NCBI RefSeq assembly: GCF_001591705.1
Contig: NZ_BCVK01000026.1
Span: 1 to 34,772, forward strand
Length of the DNA stretch: 34,772 nt
Direction of reading: 5' to 3'
From: Lactococcus cremoris subsp. cremoris NBRC 100676
Lineage (GTDB): Bacteria; Bacillota; Bacilli; Lactobacillales; Streptococcaceae
A model generated the notes under the pieces. That model did not search any database. It was not told the DNA's origin and was given only the letters and a program-made list of their open reading frames with translations. The position numbers and the translations under genes were made by a program. Position 1 is the first letter of the stretch. Each line of letters starts with the position of its first letter. Shown in pieces: positions 9,084-18,221 of this stretch.

Positions 9084-10433
9084 ATGACAATAAAAACTTC
9101 ATTTGCAAAGTTTGCTGGTAATTCATCGCGCTTTGTCTTGGAAAAATTTTTCAAGCGTGGCTCAACTTTACCAGGAAAAATTGCTTTAAAATTTGACCCT
9201 GAAATTCTTAAATCACTGACCAAAAATTATGAAATCATTGTTGTGACTGGGACCAATGGAAAAACATTGACCACAGCTTTGACCGTGGGAATTTTAGAAA
9301 AGGCTTTTGGACCAGTTGTGACAAATCCAACTGGAGCCAATATGATCACGGGGATTGTATCTACCTTTTTGAAAGCTCCCAAAGCGAAAACTGGCGAAAA
9401 GAAATTTGCTGTCCTTGAGATTGATGAAGCGAGTTTGCCAAAAATCACTGAATACATCAAACCTTCATTATTTGTTTTCACAAATATTTTCCGTGACCAA
9501 ATGGACCGCTATGGAGAGATTTACACCACCTACGATTTCATCGTCAAAGGTGCGGCAAATAGCCCTAAAGGTACTGTTTTATTAAATGGTGATAGTCCAC
9601 TTTTCAACTCAAAAAAATTAGTTAATCCTGTAAAATATTATGGCTTTAACCACGAAAGTCATGAAGCTACTCATGCTCATTACAATACCGAGGGGATTGT
9701 TTGTCCAGTTTGTCATCATATTTTGGCTTACAAGATGAACACCTATGCTAACTTGGGAAATTATATTTGTGAAAATTGTGGCTTTAGTCGTCCAGAATTA
9801 GATTATCAACTGACAGAATTATCCGAGATTACAAATACTTCTTCTAAATTTATCATTGATGGGACAGATTATAAAATCAATGTCGGTGGACTTTATAACA
9901 TCTACAATGCCCTTGCTGCTGTCTCTGTTGCTGAATATTTCAATGTGCCAAAAGAAACAATTGCGGCTGGTTTTGAACTTTCCAAAGCAGTTTTTGGTCG
10001 TCAAGAAACTCTTGAAATCGATGGAAAAAAAGTAACCATTGTTTTGATAAAAAATCCAGTAGGTGCGAATCAAGCCCTTGAAATGATGAAATTAGCCAAT
10101 TATCCTTTCACTTTAGTTAGCCTTTTGAATGCCAATTATGCTGACGGAATTGACACAAGTTGGATTTGGGATGCTAATTTTGAATTAATTAATGACATGG
10201 AAATTGACCAAATTATCACAGGCGGTGTTCGTTCATCTGAAATGGCTAGACGTATGCGAGTGACTGGATTTGATGCCCAAAAGATTTCCGAGCGTAAAGA
10301 ACTTTCAGAAGTATTAGAGGCAATCAAAGAAAGTCAAAAAGATCATGTCTATATTTTGGCAACTTATACTGCCATGTTGCAAATGCGTGAACTACTGGCT
10401 GAAAGTCATTATCTTGGAAAGGAAATGCGTTAA
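9084..10433 (+). CDS. murT: Lipid II isoglutaminyl synthase, ligase subunit MurT
   Basis: MurT with GatD amidates the second residue (D-Glu to D-isoGln) of the lipid II stem peptide at the inner face of the membrane. At 449 aa it shows the Mur-ligase central domain with P-loop TGTNGKT (55-61), a four-cysteine ribbon (C207, C210, C229, C232) typical of MurT, and the C-terminal DUF1727 domain. The frame can be extended to a TTG at 9078, but that lies directly against the -10 box, so the ATG at 9084 is chosen. It matches the usual MurT N-terminus ([13 protein letters not shown]). The gatD ATG follows the TAA without any gap. Confidence 0.93.
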   Translation: MTIKTSFAKFAGNSSRFVLEKFFKRGSTLPGKIALKFDPEILKSLTKNYEIIVVTGTNGKTLTTALTVGILEKAFGPVVTNPTGANMITGIVSTFLKAPKAKTGEKKFAVLEIDEASLPKITEYIKPSLFVFTNIFRDQMDRYGEIYTTYDFIVKGAANSPKGTVLLNGDSPLFNSKKLVNPVKYYGFNHESHEATHAHYNTEGIVCPVCHHILAYKMNTYANLGNYICENCGFSRPELDYQLTELSEITNTSSKFIIDGTDYKINVGGLYNIYNALAAVSVAEYFNVPKETIAAGFELSKAVFGRQETLEIDGKKVTIVLIKNPVGANQALEMMKLANYPFTLVSLLNANYADGIDTSWIWDANFELINDMEIDQIITGGVRSSEMARRMRVTGFDAQKISERKELSEVLEAIKESQKDHVYILATYTAMLQMRELLAESHYLGKEMR

Positions 10434-11219
10434 ATGGCATATATCTCTTTAAAATCAAATCTTGAACATCCAAATTATGCCCTTAATGTGGCTCACCTTT
10501 ATGGTGATTTAATGAATACTTATGGTGATAATGGAAATATTCTCATGCTCAAGTATGTTGGAGAAAAATTGGGGGCAGAAATGACCTTCAATATTGTTTC
10601 TTTAGGCGACACTTTTGCTAAAGAAGATTACGACCTTGTTTTTTGGGGAGGCGGTCAAGATTATGAACAAGAAATTATCGCTGACCAATCACTGCTTGAC
10701 TTGTCAGCACCTTTAAAAGATTACATTGAATCTGAGAAACCACTTCTTGCAATTTGTGGTGGTTATCAAATGCTCGGTCAGTATTATGTTAATTCCGAAG
10801 GGACAAAAATTCAGGGGACAGGAATTCTTGGACATTATACTGAAAATTTGCGAACTGACCGTTTTATTGGCGATATTGAAACTCATAATGAAGAATTTGG
10901 CGAAACTTACTATGGTTTTGAAAATCATTCAGGAATTACCTACCTCTCTGATGATGAAAAACCCTTAGGAACCGTCGTTTATGGTGGCGGAAATAATCCA
11001 GATGACCAAACTGAAGGTTTAATTTACAAAAATACTTTTGGAACTTATTTCCATGGTCCAATTCTTTCAAGAAATGTCCGTCTGGCTTATCGTTTAGTGA
11101 CTACTGCTCTTTACCAAAAATATGGTGAAGAAATTCAACTCCCTGCTTTTGAAGATATTTTAGCTGACGAAGACAAAGGTCAACAAATTGGAGACCTTAA
11201 ACGTAAAGTTGAAAAATAA
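10434..11219 (+). CDS. gatD: Lipid II isoglutaminyl synthase, glutaminase subunit GatD
   Basis: GatD (261 aa) is a CobB/CobQ-like class I glutamine amidotransferase that releases ammonia from glutamine for MurT. The nucleophile is C108 in AICGGYQ and the catalytic histidine is H207 in YFHGP. The ATG begins on the base after the murT stop, with GGAAAGGA about 10 bases upstream inside murT, so the two are translated as a pair. Transcription ends at the strong palindrome 2 bp after the stop. Confidence 0.94.
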   Translation: MAYISLKSNLEHPNYALNVAHLYGDLMNTYGDNGNILMLKYVGEKLGAEMTFNIVSLGDTFAKEDYDLVFWGGGQDYEQEIIADQSLLDLSAPLKDYIESEKPLLAICGGYQMLGQYYVNSEGTKIQGTGILGHYTENLRTDRFIGDIETHNEEFGETYYGFENHSGITYLSDDEKPLGTVVYGGGNNPDDQTEGLIYKNTFGTYFHGPILSRNVRLAYRLVTTALYQKYGEEIQLPAFEDILADEDKGQQIGDLKRKVEK

Positions 11220-11220
11220 T

Positions 11221-11262
11221 AAAAAAAATTACTGACAGAAATTTCTGTCAGTAATTTTTTTT
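11221..11262. terminator. Perfect 42-bp palindromic terminator between gatD and the ABC permease
   Basis: Two 21-base arms (11221-11241 and 11242-11262) are exact complements. The outer part is A8/T8 and the core is ATTACTGACAGAAA with its complement. It serves both converging transcripts. It holds two exact copies of the TTACTGACAG decamer (11229-11238 and 11245-11254) in inverted orientation. Confidence 0.9.
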
Positions 11263-11296
11263 ATTTTTTAAAAAGCTATCAGTAAAATTTTTATGA

Positions 11297-13903
11297 TTAA
11301 TCTACTGATTTCAGAGCTCCAAGCATATCCACGGCTTTTAATTTGAAATGAACAACAAGCGCCAGCAAAAGAGTGGTCGCAAAAGTAATCGCTGCTGATA
11401 ACAAAAGATTTGTCCACAGTAGCCCCGGTGCAAACATGATTTGATCAGCTGACAATTGGTTCATAATAACCTGATGGAAATAATCCCCTAGACCAAAACC
11501 TACCAAAATCCCCAAAAAACTTAATAAAATCGTTTCCCGATAAATATAAAGTGTGACTTCACGGTCATAAAATCCTAAAACTTTGATTGTCGCTAATTCA
11601 CGAATTCTCTCGGAAACATTGATATTTGTTAAATTATAGATGACAACAATCGCAAGCAGAATGGCACAAGTAATCAAAACAATCATGACACTATTAATGC
11701 CATACATAAAGGATTCAATCACTTTTTTAAGGTCACTATTTTGTGAAATAGCCTGAATTCCGTTTTCTTGCATCAATTGAGCCGACATCTTTTGAATATT
11801 ATTTACAGAGGCATTTTTTAACTTAATCAATTGACCATTGGTCATAAAATCTTTTTTAAAAACTTTCTGGTAAACCGATTGGTTCATGAAAATATAATGG
11901 CCCATATACATTTCAGTAATTGCCGACACTTTTATCCTTACAGGCTTATTTTCATCATCTTTAAGCGTCAAAGAATCTCCAACTTTTAGACCTAAAAGTT
12001 CCGCAAATTTCTCCGAAATGACTGCTCCAGAATCATTTAATACAATCTTTTGATTATTTTTACGAGATTCTAAACTAACATATTTTGATAAATCATCAGA
12101 TTGATTCGTCGCAATTAAGCTGACCTCTTGCTTTTCTAATTTTCCACTGGCTTCTTTTTCTTTGTCACTAACTTTATTTTTTTCAATGGCAATCATATCA
12201 TAATGCAAAATTTGCCCAAATTGTTTTGATGCAAGTCCAGAAATCGAATCACGAATCCCAAATCCCATGACAAGTAAAGCCGTACATCCAGCGACACCAA
12301 AGATGGTCATTAACATCCTTTTTTTATAACGGAAAAGATTTCGAGCCGTCACTTTGTAAGTAAAACTCATTCTTTTCCAAATAAAATCAATTTTCTCTAA
12401 AAGAATGCGTGAACCTGCTTTTGGCACTTTTGCTAAAAATAAACTAGCTGGTACTTCCTTTAATTCTTTTCGGACAACCCAGTACGCTGGTAAAAGACTA
12501 CAAGCAATGGCAATGGCAAAAGCGACTATTGTCCATAGGGGTGAGAAAGTTAAGCGCAAATTACTAAAGGTAGATGAAGCCGTGTAAGCATTAAATACCG
12601 CAAGCGGTAAAAAAGTATGTCCGATAATTGTTCCTACTAAAGCACCTAGACCACTAGAAACTAAACCATAGACCATAAATTTCTTACGAATCTCACGATT
12701 TGAATATCCCAAAGCCTTAAGTAAACCGAGGTTCCCTCGTTCTTCTTCAACAAAACGGGTCATTGTTGTCAAACTGACTAATAAAGCAATGGCAAAAAGG
12801 ACAACCGGAAAAATATTTGAAAGACTGTCAATTCTTGTTGAATCCTCCAAAAAAGTTTTGTAACCTGGATTTCCTTCTTTACGATTATTAATCTGATAAG
12901 TTGGTTCTTCAAGTTGATTTAAAGCTGCTTCTTTTTTAGCCAGCTCTGCTTTAGCCGATGCAAGCTTTTCTTTTCCAGCATCAATTTGATTTTGAGCCCC
13001 ATTAAGTTGCTCAATAGTCTGCGCTGATGAAGACTCGCCTATTTGATTCTTTTGAGCAATTAATTGATTTTCTTGCTGCTTTAGTTGACTTTCTTCATGG
13101 GAAATTTGACTTTTAGCCTCAATAATCTGTTTTTCTGGGTCCACTTTAAGTGCTGCCAAACGTTTCTCAGGTTGATTTTTAAATGTATTTTCTAAAGCTT
13201 TTTGTTCTCTTTTTAGTCGATTATCGTACTTGTCATCAAAAATGGAGATATTTTGTAAATTTTTATAAGATAAACGAGCAATCATATAAACTTTAGAATC
13301 AAAGGCATCCTTAGTCACAAGCCCATAACCATTTAGCTTCCCAGTCCCTACCGTCGTTGCGCCAAAATTACTCTTATCGACATATTCACTAGATTTAACA
13401 AATCCAACGATTTTAAAAGAATGATTTTTTAACAGATCAGAATCCTCAGATTTAGGAGGGGTAAAATCAATGCTTTGGCCTATTTTATACTGACTATCAT
13501 ATAAATAATCCAAGGCAATTTCTGAATTGCTTTGAGGCAACTTGCCAGACATTAACTCATAGGTTGACAATTCATCTGGCTTAGAAAATAAGCGTAGACT
13601 GCTTTCTTTTCCCTTGATTACCAAATCCTGAAAGTAGCCGAATTCTGCTTTTTTTAAGCCTTTTGTTTCATTAATCAGCCTTTGGTCAGTCTCATCCAAT
13701 CCTAAAGTTGAAGTTACCGTTAAATCTGCTAACTGATGCTGCCGATAAAACTCTTCCGCAGTTGCCCTCATATCCGGACCAGAAACTTTTAATCCGACAA
13801 AAGCAAAAGTTCCTAAAAGCATCAAAGAAAAAATAGAGATGAAACGACCTAATGAACCCGTAATTGACCTACGAATTTCTTTGTTTAAGGTTTTTTTCCG
13901 CAT
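11297..13903 (-). CDS. ABC transporter permease with two FtsX domains
   Basis: An 868-aa membrane protein of the MacB/FtsX type: one N-terminal membrane segment (about 18-40), an extracytoplasmic part with a long Q/E/K-rich coiled coil (about 255-332), three membrane segments (about 367-475), a second start-like segment (about 525-545), another outer domain, and three C-terminal segments. The layout is that of a tandem FtsX permease as found with LolD/SalX-type ATPases in lipoprotein, peptide or antimicrobial export. The substrate is unknown. The ATG lies 3 bp after the ATPase stop, with GAGTGGTG inside the upstream gene as ribosome site. No sensor kinase/regulator pair is next to it. Confidence 0.88.
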   Translation of the reverse strand: MRKKTLNKEIRRSITGSLGRFISIFSLMLLGTFAFVGLKVSGPDMRATAEEFYRQHQLADLTVTSTLGLDETDQRLINETKGLKKAEFGYFQDLVIKGKESSLRLFSKPDELSTYELMSGKLPQSNSEIALDYLYDSQYKIGQSIDFTPPKSEDSDLLKNHSFKIVGFVKSSEYVDKSNFGATTVGTGKLNGYGLVTKDAFDSKVYMIARLSYKNLQNISIFDDKYDNRLKREQKALENTFKNQPEKRLAALKVDPEKQIIEAKSQISHEESQLKQQENQLIAQKNQIGESSSAQTIEQLNGAQNQIDAGKEKLASAKAELAKKEAALNQLEEPTYQINNRKEGNPGYKTFLEDSTRIDSLSNIFPVVLFAIALLVSLTTMTRFVEEERGNLGLLKALGYSNREIRKKFMVYGLVSSGLGALVGTIIGHTFLPLAVFNAYTASSTFSNLRLTFSPLWTIVAFAIAIACSLLPAYWVVRKELKEVPASLFLAKVPKAGSRILLEKIDFIWKRMSFTYKVTARNLFRYKKRMLMTIFGVAGCTALLVMGFGIRDSISGLASKQFGQILHYDMIAIEKNKVSDKEKEASGKLEKQEVSLIATNQSDDLSKYVSLESRKNNQKIVLNDSGAVISEKFAELLGLKVGDSLTLKDDENKPVRIKVSAITEMYMGHYIFMNQSVYQKVFKKDFMTNGQLIKLKNASVNNIQKMSAQLMQENGIQAISQNSDLKKVIESFMYGINSVMIVLITCAILLAIVVIYNLTNINVSERIRELATIKVLGFYDREVTLYIYRETILLSFLGILVGFGLGDYFHQVIMNQLSADQIMFAPGLLWTNLLLSAAITFATTLLLALVVHFKLKAVDMLGALKSVD

Positions 13904-13906
13904 AAG

Positions 13907-14599
13907 TCACCACTCAATTCTATCAATATCTTCTGGTTGGCTATTATTTTCAATTTTTCCATCATGCATCTGAATCACTCGATTGGCAATTGGTGCAATG
14001 GCAGCATTATGAGTGACAATAATAACCGTTTTCCCTTCCTTTCTGGCCATATCTTGAAGAATTTTTAAGATTTGTTTTCCTGTGTGATAATCCAAAGCTC
14101 CAGTGGGTTCGTCACAAAGTAAGATTTTAGGATTTTTAGCTATAGCACGCGCAATGGTCACTCTTTGTTGCTCACCTCCTGAAAGTTGCGAAGGAAAATT
14201 ATGAATCCGATGTTCCAATCCGACACTTTTCAAAACCTCTTTAGCATCTAGTGCATTCTCAACAATTTCAGAAGCTAATTCGACATTTTCTAAAGCCGTT
14301 AAATTATTGACAAGATTATAAAATTGAAAAACGAAACCAACAGCATATCGTCGATAAGTAATCAATTCTTTATTTGAAAAATTGGAGATCTTTTCCTTGT
14401 CAATAATGACCTCTCCTTCATCATTTGTGTCCATTCCCCCTAAGATATTTAGAACTGTCGATTTACCAGCACCAGAGGAACCTAAAATGACAGCCAACTC
14501 TCCTTTTTCAATTTCAAAATTCACTTGGTCATTGGCATAAATTTTTTCTTGTCCTGATTGATAGATTTTAGATTCATTAATCACTTCAATAAAAGTCAT
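13907..14599 (-). CDS. ABC transporter ATP-binding protein (LolD/SalX type)
   Basis: A 230-aa ATPase partner of the downstream FtsX permease. It shows Walker [10 protein letters not shown] (about residue 40), the Q-loop in FQFYNL, signature LSGGEQQR, Walker [13 protein letters not shown] and the H-loop in IIVTHN. GALD after Walker B is typical of the MacB/LolD group. Its ribosome site AAAGGAGGG is among the best in the window. The promoter is an extended -10 at 14634-14642, with a cre-like element directly downstream of it, so the exporter may be controlled by carbon source. Confidence 0.93.
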   Translation of the reverse strand: MTFIEVINESKIYQSGQEKIYANDQVNFEIEKGELAVILGSSGAGKSTVLNILGGMDTNDEGEVIIDKEKISNFSNKELITYRRYAVGFVFQFYNLVNNLTALENVELASEIVENALDAKEVLKSVGLEHRIHNFPSQLSGGEQQRVTIARAIAKNPKILLCDEPTGALDYHTGKQILKILQDMARKEGKTVIIVTHNAAIAPIANRVIQMHDGKIENNSQPEDIDRIEW

Positions 14600-14616
14600 T
14601 ATTTCCCTCCTTTAAT

Positions 14617-14630
14617 TGTAAACGCTTTAT
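14617..14630 (-). promoter_or_regulatory. cre-like site (CcpA operator) at the ABC exporter promoter
   Basis: TGTAAACGCTTTAT on the plus strand matches the consensus TGWAARCGYTWWCW at 13 of 14 positions. It occupies the first transcribed bases after the -10 (14634-14639), a position where CcpA binding would block transcription. This is motif evidence only. Confidence 0.55.
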
Positions 14631-14633
14631 TAA

Positions 14634-14642
14634 ATTATAACA
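14634..14642 (-). promoter_or_regulatory. Extended -10 promoter of the ABC exporter
   Basis: The minus strand reads TGT-TATAAT (14642-14634), TGn plus a perfect -10, about 35 bp upstream of the ATPase ATG. No convincing -35 is present. Confidence 0.65.
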
Positions 14643-14691
14643 TAATTGGCCTTTACTTTTTATCTATGTCCTCAGTTTTTTAATATAAAAA

Positions 14692-14788
14692 TTACTGACA
14701 GAAATGAAAAGTTACTGACGAAACTCCCGTCAGTAACTTTTTATCCACCGATTCAACACTCACTTTGGTCGTGTTGAACTGTCAGTAA
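14692..14788 (-). terminator. Branched terminator structure after nadE built from TTACTGACAG repeats
   Basis: An outer stem pairs TTACTGACAG (14692-14701) with CTGTCAGTAA (14779-14788). Inside are two hairpins: GTTACTGACG (14711-14720) with CGTCAGTAAC (14728-14737), extended by A4/T4, and TTCAACAC (14752-14759) with GTGTTGAA (14771-14778), which abuts the outer arm. The strand could fold as a three-way junction. On the minus strand both the inner decamer hairpin and the outer arm run into T-rich sequence, so either could end the pncB-GNAT-nadE transcript. Confidence 0.7.
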
Positions 14789-14800
14789 TTATATTTATTT

Positions 14801-15625
14801 TTATTTCCAGAAATCATCAAAGATACTGATTGGTAAGTGACGTTTATGTTGCGTTTTATTCCACCAAGCTTCGATTTTGGCCTTAGCATCCTCAGAAATC
14901 ACCTTTCCTTCTGTATAGTCATCAATATCATTATAAGTCACACCAAGTGCAATCTCATCGGCAAGTCCAGGCTTACCTTCTTCAAGGTCAGCAGTTGGAA
15001 CTTTTTCATAGATTGCTGGGTCAGCACCAAGTTCTGCTAAAAGTGCTTTACCTTGACGTTTATTCAAACGGAAAAGTGGCAATAAGTCAGCTCCACCATC
15101 ACCAAATTTCGTGAAAAATCCAGTAATATTTTCTGCTGCATGGTCTGTTCCAAGAACAGCACCTTGATATTGTCCAGCCACAGCATATTGGGTAATCATA
15201 CGTTGACGGGCTTTAATATTTCCTTTATTGAAGTCTGAAACCTCAACACCTGCTTCATTTAGAGCCGCTACTTGTCCTTCAACAGCTGCTTTGATATTTA
15301 CTGCCAAACTGACATCTGGCTTAATAAAGGCAAGCGCACGTTGAGCATCTTCCTCATCGGCTTGCACACCAAAAGGCAAACGTACAGCAACAAATTTATA
15401 AGAAGCATCAGCTGTTTCTTGTCGCATTTCTTCGATAGCAATCTGAGCTAAGCGGCCTGCTAAACTTGAATCTTGTCCGCCAGAAATTCCAAGGACAAAT
15501 GATTTGATGAATGGATACTTTTTAAGATAATCTTTCAAAAAATCAACTGACACTCTAATTTCTTCTTTAGGATCAATAATTGGTTTCACACCAAGTTCTT
15601 TAATAATTTCTTCTTGTAATGTCAT
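14801..15625 (-). CDS. nadE: Ammonia-dependent NAD synthetase
   Basis: NadE (274 aa) performs the last step of NAD synthesis, amidating nicotinate adenine dinucleotide with ammonia and ATP. The PP-loop SGGQDS is at residues 48-53. [18 protein letters not shown] and the C-terminal KRHLP are family landmarks. There is no glutaminase domain, so it uses free ammonia. It is the third gene of the minus-strand group pncB-GNAT-nadE and follows the acetyltransferase by 56 bp. GAAAGGAAGAG precedes the ATG. Confidence 0.95.
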   Translation of the reverse strand: MTLQEEIIKELGVKPIIDPKEEIRVSVDFLKDYLKKYPFIKSFVLGISGGQDSSLAGRLAQIAIEEMRQETADASYKFVAVRLPFGVQADEEDAQRALAFIKPDVSLAVNIKAAVEGQVAALNEAGVEVSDFNKGNIKARQRMITQYAVAGQYQGAVLGTDHAAENITGFFTKFGDGGADLLPLFRLNKRQGKALLAELGADPAIYEKVPTADLEEGKPGLADEIALGVTYNDIDDYTEGKVISEDAKAKIEAWWNKTQHKRHLPISIFDDFWK

Positions 15626-15637
15626 TTTCTCTTCCTT

Positions 15638-15667
15638 TCACTGACAGCTATAAAATTTTACTGACAG
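15638..15667. repeat. Two direct decamer copies between the GNAT gene and nadE
   Basis: TCACTGACAG (15638-15647, one mismatch) and TTACTGACAG (15658-15667, exact) lie as direct repeats 20 bp apart in the 56-bp gap. They face the same way, so they cannot form a stem and do not act as a terminator inside the operon. Confidence 0.65.
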
Positions 15668-15681
15668 CTCCACAACAACTT

Positions 15682-16170
15682 TTAATCTAAAATTTTACTC
15701 ATGTAAAATTCATCAATAAATTCTCCATCGACACACATAGACTCGCGACGAACACCTTCAATTGTAAAGCCTTGCTTTTGAAAAAGGGCAATAGCCGCAT
15801 AGTTATTAATCATTACGGTCAGCTCTAAACGTTTTATTTCTTTTTCTTTAGCCCATCTATCAAGTTCTGCAAAAAATTGGGCTCCAATACCTTGATGCTG
15901 AAATTCTTCAATGATACCAACAACCACATAGGCTGTATTTCTAATCCGATTGGCATTTCCTCTTTTAGCTGACAGAAATCCAACGAATTTTCCCTCAACA
16001 TCAGCACCAATTAAAAAATCAAAATGTGAAATATGACCAATTGTACGACTAAAATCAAATCGTCGCTCATCTGGCTCAAGCATCATGAACTTACTTTCAA
16101 TATCCAATTGCTTTTGGACATCCCAAAAAAGTCGTGCATCACTGAGGTCTATTCGTCTTATTCTCATCAT
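15682..16170 (-). CDS. GNAT-family N-acetyltransferase
   Basis: A 162-aa acetyltransferase. Motif A is clear in VVVGIIEEFQHQGIGAQ (about 88-104), where QHQGIG binds acetyl-CoA, and motif B in ALFQKQGF. It resembles the ribosomal-protein/spermidine acetyltransferase subgroup (ending in a YMSKIL-like segment), but the substrate is not readable. The start overlaps the pncB stop as ATGA (a second ATG follows at once), so it is translationally coupled to the NAD salvage enzyme. Whether it has any role in NAD metabolism is unknown. Confidence 0.85.
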   Translation of the reverse strand: MMRIRRIDLSDARLFWDVQKQLDIESKFMMLEPDERRFDFSRTIGHISHFDFLIGADVEGKFVGFLSAKRGNANRIRNTAYVVVGIIEEFQHQGIGAQFFAELDRWAKEKEIKRLELTVMINNYAAIALFQKQGFTIEGVRRESMCVDGEFIDEFYMSKILD

Positions 16171-17639
16171 TCATCATCCAATCTCGTCATTGATACTGTT
16201 GTACGCACCTGTGAAATTAGGCGCATTTTATGATTCCATAATTCTTGTGACAAATCTACTGGGTAAGGTTGAGGATTCAAATCACGCTTATATTCATCCC
16301 AAAGCTCCTCAAGGTTTTCACGAGCAAATGTTTTAATTTCCTGTAGTTCCGGAAGTTGATAAATAAGCTCACCATCAATAAAAATATCTTTTAAAAGTGG
16401 ATTAGCATTGAAATCCCGAACATTTTTATTAATGTATGTATAGAGCGGGTGGAACATGTAGATTTCTTCTGCTACATCTGGACGCTCGTCAGAAAAAGTG
16501 ATATAATCTCCCTCTGATTTTCCATCTGCTTTTTTGGTGATGCGCCAAACTTGCTTTTTACCTGGTGTCGATACTTTTTCCGCATTACTTGAAAGCTTAA
16601 TCGTATCTTGCATTTCTCCGTGTTCATCTTCCATAGAAACTAATTTATAAACCGCACCAAGCGCTGGTTGGTCGTAGGCGGTAATTAATTTTGTTCCGAC
16701 TCCCCAAACATCAATTTTTGCTTTTTGCATTTTCAAACTTAAAATAGTATTTTCATCTAAGTCATTTGAAGCATAAATCTTTGCGTCAGTAAAGCCAGCT
16801 TCATCAAGTTGCTGACGAACTTTTTTCGAGATATAAGCCATATCTCCTGAATCAATTCGGACACCTTGAAAATTAATTTTATCGCCAAATTCACGCGCCA
16901 CTTTAATCGCTGACGGAACCCCAACACGTAAAGTATCATAAGTATCAACGAGGAAAACACAATCTTTATGCGTTTGAGCATAAGCCTTAAAAGCTTCATA
17001 GTCATTACCATAAGATTGAACTAAAGCATGCGCATGTGTTCCACTTGCTTTCAAGCCAAAGATTTTAGCCGCCCGAACATTTGATGTCGCATCAGCTCCC
17101 CCGATAACCGCAGCTCTTGTTCCCCAAATTGCTGCATCCATTTCTTGAGCTCTTCTTGTACCAAATTCCAACAAAGGGTCTTCCCCAATTACAGATTTGA
17201 TACGGGCGGCTTTTGTTGCTATCAGAGTTTGGAAATTAATAATATTTAAAGTAGCTGTTTCTACCAACTGGCATTCCGCAAGTGAACCTTCAATCTGAAC
17301 CAAAGGTTCATTTGCAAAGGCAAGTTGACCTTCTTGCATGGCTCTGACTGTTCCTGTAAAGCGTAATTCTTTTAAATAATTTAGAAAATCTTCTGGATAG
17401 TCTAATTCACGCAAATAGGCGATATCTGTTTCCGAGAATTTGAGATTCTTTAAATATTCAACCATTCGCTCTAAACCAGCAAAAACAGCATAACCATTTT
17501 TAAAAGGCATCTCACGGAAAAAAACTTCAAAGACTGCATGGCGCTGGTGTCTTCCAAGCTCAAAGTAAGTTTGCATCATATTAATTTGATATAGGTCCGT
17601 ATGTAATGTAAGACTGTCGTCTTGATATAGATGTGGCAT
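16167..17639 (-). CDS. pncB: Nicotinate phosphoribosyltransferase
   Basis: PncB (490 aa) joins nicotinate and PRPP to nicotinate mononucleotide, the first step of the Preiss-Handler salvage route. Typical segments are LHTDLYQINMMQTYF near the start, EFGTRRAQ, and ASGTHAHALVQSYG with the phosphorylated-histidine region. The frame extends to a GTG at 17660 and an ATG at 17654, but the ATG at 17639 has GGGAG 8 bases upstream and begins MPHLYQDDSLTLHTD, the usual N-terminus. It leads the operon pncB-GNAT-nadE, and a dyad covers its -35 region. Confidence 0.94.
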   Translation of the reverse strand: MPHLYQDDSLTLHTDLYQINMMQTYFELGRHQRHAVFEVFFREMPFKNGYAVFAGLERMVEYLKNLKFSETDIAYLRELDYPEDFLNYLKELRFTGTVRAMQEGQLAFANEPLVQIEGSLAECQLVETATLNIINFQTLIATKAARIKSVIGEDPLLEFGTRRAQEMDAAIWGTRAAVIGGADATSNVRAAKIFGLKASGTHAHALVQSYGNDYEAFKAYAQTHKDCVFLVDTYDTLRVGVPSAIKVAREFGDKINFQGVRIDSGDMAYISKKVRQQLDEAGFTDAKIYASNDLDENTILSLKMQKAKIDVWGVGTKLITAYDQPALGAVYKLVSMEDEHGEMQDTIKLSSNAEKVSTPGKKQVWRITKKADGKSEGDYITFSDERPDVAEEIYMFHPLYTYINKNVRDFNANPLLKDIFIDGELIYQLPELQEIKTFARENLEELWDEYKRDLNPQPYPVDLSQELWNHKMRLISQVRTTVSMTRLDDE

Positions 17640-17700
17640 AATTTTTTCTCCCATATTCACTTTCGCTAATCACACCGATTTTAACGCAATTCTAATCTTT

Positions 17701-17747
17701 ATTTTATCAAATTTTGCCCTAAATTTGTACTGGGAACCCTTTACAAA
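17701..17747 (-). promoter_or_regulatory. pncB promoter with a large dyad operator over the -35
   Basis: The minus strand shows TGA-TAAAAT (extended -10, 17709-17701) and, 17 bp upstream, TACAAA (17729-17724) as -35. That hexamer is one end of a 24-bp dyad (17724-17747): TTTGTA, GGG, CCC and TACAAA are symmetric, 18 of 24 positions matching. A repressor there would block polymerase directly. NiaR or another NAD-sensing regulator is a guess from context. Confidence 0.55.
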
Positions 17748-17828
17748 AGCACAATAAATAAATATTTAGCTATTCTTCATTTCTATTTTTTATTTCCCTT
17801 TATAATTTTTAGAAACCAATGCTATTTT

Positions 17829-17858
17829 TTGCTCCACTTATGTTTTTTATACTACAAT
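17829..17858 (+). promoter_or_regulatory. Promoter of the 61-aa gene
   Basis: TTGCTC (17829-17834) and TACAAT (17853-17858) with an 18-bp spacer lie 26 bp before the ATG. The -35 is weak and the -10 is good. Confidence 0.45.
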
Positions 17859-17884
17859 GGAAGTAATGGAGAAAGGAGAGGATT

Positions 17885-18070
17885 ATGATTAGTTATCTAA
17901 AAAAACTACTTAAACAAAATGATAGTGTGAAAATCCACTTAATAGACGGAACAGTCGTCTCTGCCTTACATTTCAAGAAAGGTTACAGCAATGGAAATTG
18001 TCTCGTAATTGATGAGGATAATGTCGAACACTACCTTAGTAGCAGATACATTGTTCAAATAGAATCTTAA
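17885..18070 (+). CDS. Small protein of 61 aa, unknown function
   Basis: The protein is 61 aa, charged, with no membrane segment and no recognised domain. The centre reads as alternating strands (VKIHLIDGTVVSALHFKKG ... CLVIDEDNVEHYLSSRYIVQI), suggesting a small beta-barrel like an Sm- or KOW-type fold. That is only an impression. That it is a real gene rests on AGAAAGGAGAGG five bases or so before the ATG, a promoter-like sequence upstream and a clean terminator 4 bp after the stop. It stands alone between the divergent pncB operon and nadD. Confidence 0.7.
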   Translation: MISYLKKLLKQNDSVKIHLIDGTVVSALHFKKGYSNGNCLVIDEDNVEHYLSSRYIVQIES

Positions 18071-18073
18071 ACC

Positions 18074-18095
18074 AAAAACTCCATAAGGAGTTTTT
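18074..18095 (+). terminator. Terminator after the 61-aa gene
   Basis: AAAAACTCC (18074-18082) pairs with GGAGTTTTT (18087-18095) around an ATAA loop, 3 bp beyond the stop codon. Confidence 0.85.
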
Positions 18096-18146
18096 CTTTA
18101 ATTTCCCTAAATGCAGCAAATCATTTCTATAGATTGCGGTAAGCTA

Positions 18147-18155
18147 TGGTACAAT
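18147..18155 (+). promoter_or_regulatory. Extended -10 promoter of nadD
   Basis: TGG-TACAAT (18147-18155) lies about 67 bp upstream of the nadD ATG. No good -35 is seen. The leader ends with AAGGAG, 10 bases before the ATG. Confidence 0.5.
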
Positions 18156-18221
18156 ATAAAATGACTGATTCAAATCATTGGTACATTAAATATTCATAAA
18201 AAATTAAGGAGAAAGCCCCTT

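Noticed and set aside
14692-15667. Decamer copies as a CRISPR array
   Set aside because: Spacing is irregular, the unit is only 10 bp, copies occur in both orientations, and no cas genes are present.
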